A stretch of 29,138 nt of DNA from contig JALMLS010000020.1 in NCBI GenBank assembly GCA_038496445.1, positions 1 through 29,138 of the forward strand, given 5' to 3'. A program made the position numbers and the translations under genes. The notes under the pieces were generated by a model. It was given only the letters and a program-made list of their open reading frames with translations, had not been told where the DNA came from and made no database searches. The stretch comes from Trichosphaerium sp. ATCC 40318 (Eukaryota; Discosea; Flabellinia; Trichosidae). This document shows positions 23,152 to 29,138 of this stretch, piece by piece. Every line of letters starts with the position of its first letter. Positions within the stretch are counted from its first letter, which is position 1.

Positions 23152-23945
23152 AATGTAGTGCCCACTTGTGCATTAAATAAAGGAATTATTTCTAACAAAA
23201 GTTTTGTTGTTGTGGAAATGACCAAGTGTGCACCCGTCTGGGCAAAGTTATGTAGTAAGGACAAGGACTGGGACTGGGTAGCTGGCTGGATAAACAGTGG
23301 CATACCAGTAATCCCTTTGGGTACAGCAGTACCGGTTACGAACGTTGAAAACTCGAAAACGTGTAACAAATGGAGCAAATTCGTAGATAAAGATATAAAG
23401 GAAGAACTAAAGAAAGGATGGATCTACGAAGTAAAAACAGCGAGAAAATGCAACCAGATTGCAGCTATACCAAAGTATACGGATCTCGGTGTGTTTAGGA
23501 ACAAGATACGAAAGATAGTGTGCTTGAACAGACCAGTTAACAGGTCTACGAACGATATATCAGGGAAAGCACCGAAATTTAGCTTAACAGCGCTTAGAGA
23601 TGTGATAAAATTTCTAAGAGCGAACCCAGACGCTGTCTGGCTAGGAAAATCGGATATGGAGTGTGCTTATTGGATGGTACCAACACATCCAGCACATCAC
23701 GATTTAATGGCGTTTAAATGGCGTGGTAAGATATACTGCGACGGACAGATGCCTTTTGGATGGAACTGGGCTCTGTATTACTTTGTAAGACTCATGGAAG
23801 TTATATCAAGATACATACGCAAACACATTAAAGGTTTTCACGTGGTGTATCTGGATGACTGGCTAATTATAGCTTTTACAAGCAAAGATGTTAAAGAAGG
23901 ACTGAGAATACTAACAGAAGTCCTAAACGCGTTGGGCTTCAAGAT
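23152..23945 (+). CDS. DIRS pol, first fragment: reverse transcriptase fingers and palm
   Basis: This follows gag in the same frame after one TGA and has no ATG before the conserved part (NVVPTCALNKG). Conserved RT blocks are FSLTALRDVIKFLR, LGKSDMECAYWMVPTHPAHH with the first catalytic Asp (motif A), MPFGWNWALYYFVRLMEVI (motif B) and VVYLDDWLII (motif C, YLDD). The frame is open until GFK, where the inserted DNA element begins at 23946. The reading frame resumes at 26848. Translation would need readthrough of the gag TGA or internal initiation. Confidence 0.85.
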
Positions 23946-23957
23946 CAGGTCTGAAAA

Positions 23958-24430
23958 TTATCATGGTATAATACCATATTTTATGGTATAATCACCTTTT
24001 ATGGTACAAGCTCAGTATAATCCATAATTATACCATATAATTATACCATAAAATATGGTATAATACCATGTTTTTTGGACAAATGGTATAACAGCCATTA
24101 TACCATGTTTATACCATATCTCAATTTATAGAATATAATTATACCATAAAACATGGTACTATACCATGGTATTATACTGCATTTTAAAGTATATTATACC
24201 ACGCATTATACCATATAATTATACCATAAAACACAGTATTATACCATGGTATTATACCACATTTTACAGTATATTATACCATGCATTATATCATATAATT
24301 ATACCATAAAACACAGTATTATACCATGGTATTATACTGTATTTTACAGTATTGTATACCATGCATTATACCATATAATTATACCATAAAATGTGGTATT
24401 ATACCGTGGTATTATACTGTATAAGTATAA
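23958..24430. repeat. Left subterminal ATACCA/TGGTAT array of element 1
   Basis: Dozens of copies of ATACCA and its complement TGGTAT are arranged as palindromes (ATACCATGGTAT, TATAATTATACCA) over about 470 bp. A matching array lies at 26522-26830 near the other end. In DNA transposons such arrays are usually transposase-binding sites; that role is inferred. Confidence 0.85.
24135..24420. repeat. 80-bp tandem repeat, three full copies plus a partial
   Basis: The unit starts ATAATTATACCATAAAA at 24135, 24215, 24295 and 24375, an exact 80-bp period. Each unit contains the palindrome ATACCATGGTAT or a variant. Copies differ by a few substitutions such as C/T in ATACCAYGCATTATA. Confidence 0.9.
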
Positions 24431-25380
24431 GTTAGTCAAAGCTCACTTGGTCTGCACTTGATTTAATAGCATATGGACCTACACAAACGCCATACCACAC
24501 AATGCTTTGACAGTAGCCGTTATTGAACATAATTGGCATATAAATGTGTGAAAAACAGTTTTAAGAGAGAAATCTGGTAACGCGCCCCAATTACGGGCGT
24601 TTTAGGGATAAATTGGCCAACTTTCTCCGATTAATGGTATTTGAGGAAGAAACCACTCCGCGTACCCCATGTTAGAACGCTACAGTGGTATACACACCAA
24701 AAACGCGTTTAGCGCTCGAAAAATGCCCATTCGCAAAAAACCTCCAATTGGAGGTTTTTTTCTCCGGCTCTCATTTTTTTCTCCCCTCCATACGCATTTT
24801 TACACTCAATCAACGCCATACAGCCTCATTTACCAAATCAAGAGCAAAATTATTTATTTTTTTTTGACATTCTTGATATATGCCCCAATGTGTGTTAAAC
24901 CACACGATTAGTGATATAAGGCAAAGTTGTTTCAGAGCCTACCCATTTTTCAAGTTTTTTGGTTTTTTTTGGATTTTTTTTGATTTTTTTGGTTTTTTTC
25001 CTACCAAACGCCCGCATTTGCCGGAACAGATAGCATTTAGGCTCTGCACCCATGCGTTGACCTTACGAGTGATATTGTAAACTAATTGGCTAAGCCAGGG
25101 CATAAAACTAAGTTTTGACCAGTTTATTGCCCACACAACACAAGGTATGCTAGAAAGTAGTTGTTTTAAAGCTGTTTGCCATAGGTTTTACAGGCTTAAT
25201 AGGTGATATAAAAAAAACAAAACGTGTTAGCCGCCCAACCAGGTACTATTCCGCTAGAACTCGTTTCCGATGAGGTTGGTAGCTATTTTCATTTCTTTGT
25301 TTTAGTCTTGGTTTGGCTTCACTGTGCAGGTCATTTGTTACTCTCAGCGCTGCCATAAAACAACAATTTTTGTACGACTA
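24431..25380. other. Internal noncoding part of element 1
   Basis: About 950 bases inside element 1 have no convincing gene. The stretch contains a perfect palindrome (24735-24760), poly-T runs around 24950-25000 and AT-rich filler. It ends where the nested inverted-repeat element begins. Confidence 0.5.
24735..24760. repeat. Perfect 26-bp palindrome inside element 1
   Basis: A run of A, then CCTCCAATTGGAGG, then a run of T: a self-complementary sequence able to form a hairpin or cruciform. Its role is unknown. Confidence 0.85.
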
Positions 25381-26309
25381 CAGGGCTGAAACTAAATAAG
25401 GCTTTTTTTACAAAAGCCATTTTTTTGCCACCAAATACAGCCTTATTTTTCACCAAATTGCCTTGTTTTTGCCAAAAAAAATGAGCAAATATGAGGCATT
25501 GCCTTGTAATGTTGGCCTTTGGAGCCTCATATTTGGGCCAAATAGCAAGCAACTGGTTCACTAATTAGCCTTAAAATAGCCTGCATTGTTGGTCCAATAA
25601 TGCCTCATTTTTTGTGCAACAATAAGGCATTTTTGCCCTCAATTTTTGGGCATAACCCAGGCACCATATACTCATAAAACAAGGCTTTATATAGGCATAC
25701 AATAGTGATTCATTTATTAAAGTACAGTACACAAAACACAAAAAACTTCAATGTCCTCCATGTGAAAAAAATCCTTTAGCAAGAAAAAAAAATTAACAAA
25801 TTATTGGCATAATTTTCGCGGACTGGAAAAATGGTTTAAAGTACCTATACTCCTATTGTAGGTGCATTTGGGTGCTGCGGTTCGAATGGCGGTAGTTTCG
25901 TTAGAATCCATAAAATACTAAGCGCGTGGTGACGTCGTCTATATAAAACGTCAGTAGTAAATGGAAAAAAATGTTTAGAAAGTGTTGGTGTGGTGGAGAC
26001 TTACCTTAAACCAATGTATCCTTAATGTACAATGTGTACACAACCAATGCCTAATTGATGCCTGTAAATTTAAGGCTGGCAATGCATAAAAAAACTAGGG
26101 CAGGCATTGCCTAAAAAAAACAAGGCATTGCAACAATTAAGGCATTGCCCAACAAAGCCTTATTTCAATGCCTGATTTTTGCCTTTTCTGCCATTGCCTT
26201 TGCAAAATCAGGCATTGCCATTTTTGCATGCCTGATTTTTGCCATCAATGCCTGATTTTAAAAAAATGCCTTCATATTTAAGGCAAAGCCTTGTTTAGTT
26301 TCAGCCCTG
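25381..26309. mobile_element. 929-bp nested inverted-repeat element (MITE-like) inside element 1
   Basis: The left end CAGGGCTGAAACTAAAT is repeated in inverse orientation at the right end, which stops with TTTCAGCCCTG. The match extends about 24 bp with one mismatch. TA flanks both sides (25379-25380 and 26310-26311), consistent with a TA target duplication as in Tc1/mariner relatives. The inside is rich in short motifs such as AATGCCTGATTTTTGCC and AAGGCATTGCC in both orientations, and has no coding frame. It therefore looks like a non-autonomous foldback or MITE element that landed in element 1. Confidence 0.75.
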
Positions 26310-26521
26310 TATTTATTTTGTGTACAAGAAACCAAGCCGGCGCTAACTCTTCTTTTAGGTTTCATGTTATATCCATTCAATGCACTTACAGCAAGTACGA
26401 TCTGTTCTTTTAAGGTTATTTGATCACTGCAAAAAAGGACATGGGCAAAACTAAAAGTCACGGATGTAAACAAAAAAAAGATGTATTAATAAATGTGTTT
26501 TTATTTTTAGAACAGTTTTTA
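26310..26521 (-). pseudogene. Possible remnant coding segment in element 1
   Basis: On the minus strand, SDQITLKEQIVLAVSALNG followed by YNMKPKRRVSAGLV at about 26430-26330 reads like real protein and differs from the repeat-derived surroundings. It could be a leftover of a helix-turn-helix or transposase gene split by the nested element. The frame does not continue convincingly across the insertion, so this is only a suggestion. Confidence 0.25.
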
Positions 26522-26830
26522 CACAGTATAATACACCTGGTTTTGTGGTATAATCTACCAAGTTTTAAGGTATAATATACCAGGCTTTATGGTATTATAC
26601 TGTGTTTTATACCATGTTTTATGGTAGAATTATACCATATAATGCATTTTTTCAGGTGAAAAAATATGGTATAAATTCGCACTTTCTACTGTATATTTAT
26701 GGTATAATTTGGCTGTTTCATGGTATAAATCCTTTGATTTATGGTATATTATACTGGAATTTGTGGTATAAAATTGGAATCAATGGTATAATTATACCAC
26801 AAATTCATGGTATCTACCATAAAAACAGCT
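26522..26830. repeat. Right subterminal TGGTATAAT array of element 1
   Basis: TGGTATAAT/ATTATACCA words are spaced every 15-40 bp up to the right inverted repeat and mirror the left array at 23958-24430. Confidence 0.85.
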
Positions 26831-26847
26831 CGAGAATTTTAGACCTG

Positions 26848-27639
26848 ATATCACAAAGTAAATGTGAGGGACCAACAAAGAAACTCACGTTTTTGGGTCT
26901 CAGTTTAGATATGGAAAAACGTGAGATCGCTTTAACAGAAAGAAAAAGAAATAAGATCACAAAGATGGTTGACTGGTTTATCTCTCAAAAGAAGGTAAAG
27001 AAGAGAAAGTGCATGGTGCTAACCGGCACTCTGAACTTCGCAGCACAAGTAGTTTACGGTGGACAAACGTACATGCGAAGATTATATGACGGAATGAGTA
27101 GATACCCGAATAATGAGATGTGGGTACCTATCACAAAGAATATGAAGAAGGATTTGAAATGGTGGAAAGAGATGCTGAAAGAATGGGACGGTAAAGCAAT
27201 CATCTTAACACCGTTACCCATCAGCAACCTCAGATTTCAAACAGACGCCTCAAGTAAGGCAGCCGGTGCTTTCTTGGACGGAAAGTGGTTGGTGCATGAG
27301 TTCGTCAAACACGAGATAGACTGGGACATCGGTATCAAAGAGATGTACGCAGTCTGGATGGCTCTGAAGGAGTGGAGACATCTATTAAAGAACAAGGTGG
27401 TTAGAAATTTCCACATCGACAACACAGGAATTGTCAGTGCGGTAAACAGATTAGTGTCAAGAAGTGAAGGAACAATGAGAATGGTTTACGATGTCCATAA
27501 ATGGGCAGCAGCCGGAGGTTTTTGGTTGGAAGCACAATGGATAGCAACCGACGACAACGGTGTAGTGGATGCGTTAAGCAGACTAGATTGGAATCGGTTC
27601 AAAGTAGAAGCAGAGATTTTAGGCTTTTATAATTGTACA
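26848..27639 (+). CDS. DIRS pol, second fragment: RT thumb and RNase H
   Basis: This continues the pol frame after element 1. SKCEGPTKKLTFLGLSLD is the conserved end of the RT palm, followed by the thumb (TLNFAAQVVYGGQTYMRRLY). The RNase H domain shows its four acidic positions: the Asp in FQTDASSKAAGAFLDG, the Glu in GIKEMYAVWMALKEW, the Asp in NFHIDNTGIVSAVNR and the Asp in ATDDNGVVDALSRLDW. The frame is open to FYNCT, where element 2 interrupts at 27640. After removal of element 2 the frame reads GRIIKGSFR and stops at TAG 28728-28730. Confidence 0.88.
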
Positions 27640-28698
27640 CAGGTCTAAAAAAATATACCAGTTTTTTTGGTATATACCACTTTTATACCACTTTTTTATA
27701 CCAGTTTTTTATGGTATATACCAAAAAAAGTGGTATATTTTGACTGAAATATACCAAAAAAAGTGGTATATTGACCAAATATACCAACAATATACCAAAA
27801 AAAACAGGTATAAAAACAGAAAATATACCACTTTTTTTCACCAGAAAAAAAAAAATATACCACTTTTTTATACCACTTTTTTTAGGTATATACCAGTTAT
27901 ATACCACTTTTTTATACCAATTTTTCATGGTATATACCACTCTTATATACCACTTTATGCCTACTTATGGTACACCTGCAATTCCAGAAAATACACTTTA
28001 TTTAATACACAGTTTGTGAGTTACAAGTTTTGGACAATGTCCACTACAGTTACATTACTATGGGCGTCTGGAAAATTCGTCCATCTCCATGAGCTTGCTG
28101 TACCTACTTTAAAAACATGCTGCGCACCTAATGAAAGTGGTTCCACCTGAATCCATCAATTACTAAGGCCTACGGAGGTCGGTTAATGTATATCAAACGA
28201 AAATAAAATAAAACTTTGTCTGGTACCCACGAACGTCTGTATAATACCTGCAATATAGTTTCCTTAATGTTGGTACTGTAATCAGGTCCTGCGGTTCGAA
28301 TGAGCCTGGTTTGGTTAGATTCTATGATATACTAAGGTCCCTACGCACCGTTCAATGTATGACGTCTATGATCGTTCAACAAGAAAACCCATTACCAAAA
28401 AGCTCCTTAATGACCTTCTTGAAGTATACCATAAAAGTGGTATATACCAATAAAAAGGTGGTATATACCACATACCATAAAAAAATGGTATATACCACTT
28501 TATATACCATTTTTAGAAGGTCTCATTATGTGAATGAAAAGTGGTATATACCACTTCCATATACCTCTTTTTTATTCACTTAATTTCTAAAAAAGTGGTA
28601 TTTCAAAATGGTATATACCAGTTCATATACCATTTTGTTGAAAAAAGTGGTATATACCATAAAAAAACTGGTATATACCACTTTAATTTTTAGACCTG
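27640..28698. mobile_element. 1059-bp TIR DNA element inserted in pol (element 2)
   Basis: The ends are CAGGTCTAAAAA and TTTTTAGACCTG, the same inverted repeat as element 1. CA duplicated at 27638-27639 and 28699-28700 is the target site. Removal joins AATTGTACA to GGACGTATA and keeps the pol frame. Subterminal arrays use the word TGGTATATACCA (27650-27950 and 28425-28690), a variant of the element 1 word. The middle (about 27960-28420) is unique, has no gene, and contains two diverged copies of a short unit near 28149 and 28317. It appears to be a smaller non-autonomous relative of element 1. Confidence 0.88.
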
Positions 28699-28730
28699 CA
28701 GGACGTATAATTAAAGGATCTTTTAGATAG
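28699..28730 (+). CDS. C-terminal tail of DIRS pol
   Basis: After element 2, bases 28701-28730 continue the pol frame as GRIIKGSFR and then TAG. The piece is very short and is listed only because it fixes the end of the pol ORF and its position relative to the recombinase frame. Confidence 0.6.
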
Positions 28731-28846
28731 AATATACACGTGGATAGTAGAACAGCAGAGGAAAGATATCCTGAGAGCAGCATACCCAGCAAATACAGAA
28801 GCGAATAGGAAATCAGCGATAAAGGCAGTAGTAGTAGCACTTTTGT

Positions 28847-29138
28847 ATGAACATACCAAAGAAAGATTGGTTCCCAATGTCAACAAAAACTCTGACAATG
28901 GTAGTAGCCTTGTGGGCAAAACAAGCACAAGAGGACAAGGGTCTTAAACCGGCAACGATACGGGTGTATATGTCACACTGGGCATGGTTGTGTAAAAGAC
29001 TGGGACATAAGGACCCGAGAGAAGGATGCACTCATTATCACGAGATGTTAAGAAGCATGAGAAGAACTTTTGGTGATAAAATAGAAAGGAAGAGACCGAT
29101 AACACCAAAGATATTGACACAGATCAGACTAAGTATGG
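28847..29138 (+). CDS. DIRS tyrosine recombinase, N-terminal SAM-like domain (partial, runs off the right edge)
   Basis: From ATG 28847 the frame is open to the window end (97 codons): MNIPKKDWFPMSTKTL, then LKPATIRVYMSHWAWLCKRL and GHKDPREGC. The pattern GLKPATIRVYMSHW is that of the core-binding domain that precedes the catalytic R...HxxR...Y part of tyrosine recombinases in DIRS elements; the catalytic residues lie outside the window. Plausible upstream residues (RIYTWIVEQQRKDILRAAYP, NTEANRKSAIKAVVVALL) sit in a different frame at 28720-28850. So the real start may be farther left with a one-base indel near 28860, or there are two frames by design. Confidence 0.72.
   Translation, partial: MNIPKKDWFPMSTKTLTMVVALWAKQAQEDKGLKPATIRVYMSHWAWLCKRLGHKDPREGCTHYHEMLRSMRRTFGDKIERKRPITPKILTQIRLSM

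Larger units (their letters stand above)
23946..26847. mobile_element. 2902-bp TIR DNA element inserted in pol (element 1)
   Basis: The left end CAGGTCTGAAAATT and right end AATTTTAGACCTG are inverted repeats (7 bp perfect, about 13 bp near-perfect). The flanking AT at 23944-23945 and 26848-26849 is the target duplication. Joining 23945 to 26850 gives AAGATATCACAAAGT, which reads KISQS and links LGF to SKCEGPTKKLTFLG in the expected RT context. The ends carry dense ATACCA/TGGTAT subterminal arrays (23958-24430 and 26522-26830). The inside has no recognisable transposase, so the element looks non-autonomous. Subterminal repeats plus a 2-bp duplication resemble the CACTA/CMC group, but the terminal bases are not CACTA, so the superfamily is open. 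Confidence 0.88.
21172..29138 (+). mobile_element. DIRS-type tyrosine-recombinase retrotransposon (incomplete in window, interrupted by nested elements)
   Basis: The gene order is gag with a CCHC knuckle, reverse transcriptase, RNase H, then a tyrosine-recombinase N-terminal domain. The absence of an aspartic protease or DDE integrase and the presence of the recombinase are diagnostic of the DIRS/Ngaro order. Codon use is more GC-rich than in the flanking host DNA. The left terminus is not identified (the gag start is used here) and the right terminus is beyond the window. Two DNA elements interrupt pol at 23946-26847 and 27640-28698, so this copy cannot make an intact pol protein unless those segments are removed. 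Confidence 0.85.

Noticed and set aside
24135-24420. Regular 80-bp repeats as a CRISPR-like array
   Set aside because: The units are tandem without unique spacers, lie within a eukaryotic transposable element, and are made of short palindromic words.
24735-24760. Palindrome followed by T-run as a rho-independent terminator
   Set aside because: The context is eukaryotic noncoding transposon DNA and the A/T runs are symmetric, so it is reported only as a palindrome.
26602-26820. Open frame upstream of the second pol fragment, rich in Tyr, Ile and Gly
   Set aside because: It is a translation of the TGGTATAAT subterminal repeats that happens to be in frame with pol, not protein sequence under selection.
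28285-28310. GGTTCGAAT as part of a tRNA gene
   Set aside because: The flanking bases do not form a T-arm stem and no D-arm or acceptor stem could be found around either copy.

Overview
The window is nuclear DNA from a eukaryote, most likely a protist with compact genes. Its genes are split by many very short spliceosomal introns (about 22-105 bp). Donors are mostly GTACG/GTGCG/GTAAG and acceptors are pyrimidine-rich and end in AG. The lineage cannot be named from the sequence alone.

Bases 1-17437 hold six genes, all on the minus strand. They are, left to right: a PARP14-type protein with KH-like, macro and WWE domains (its 3' part is cut off by the window edge); an F-box/SPRY protein; an aquaporin; the TRAPP vesicle-tethering subunit TRAPPC11; a small HEAT-repeat protein; and a long ubiquitin-E1-like protein whose catalytic motifs look degenerate. 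An amidase-signature enzyme with a signal peptide follows on the plus strand (17771-19929) and diverges from the E1-like gene across about 330 bp. None of these genes form an operon. Several are linked only by broad cell biology (ubiquitin and ADP-ribose signalling, trafficking, transport).

From about 20.5 kb to the right edge the window is mobile-element territory. A short multi-exon reading frame (20503-21084) runs in frame into the gag of a DIRS-type tyrosine-recombinase retrotransposon. The order is gag with a CCHC knuckle, reverse transcriptase (YLDD), RNase H, then the start of a tyrosine recombinase at the window edge. Two DNA elements, 2902 bp and 1059 bp, sit inside the pol gene. They share terminal inverted repeats (CAGGTCT...AGACCTG), 2-bp target duplications (AT, CA) and dense subterminal ATACCA/TGGTAT arrays. 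Removing each element and one duplication copy restores the pol reading frame exactly. The larger element contains a third, nested inverted-repeat element (CAGGGCTGAAA..., TA duplication).

The observations most worth following are: the twin elements, whose ends carry splice-site-like CAG|GT and TTTTAG| signals; the E1-like protein lacking a recognisable catalytic cysteine and ATP-site residues; three in-frame TGA codons while every assigned stop is TAA or TAG; and the spliced 5' exons that feed into gag. Exon boundaries were worked out by eye from reading frame, splice signals and family resemblance. No alignment software was used.
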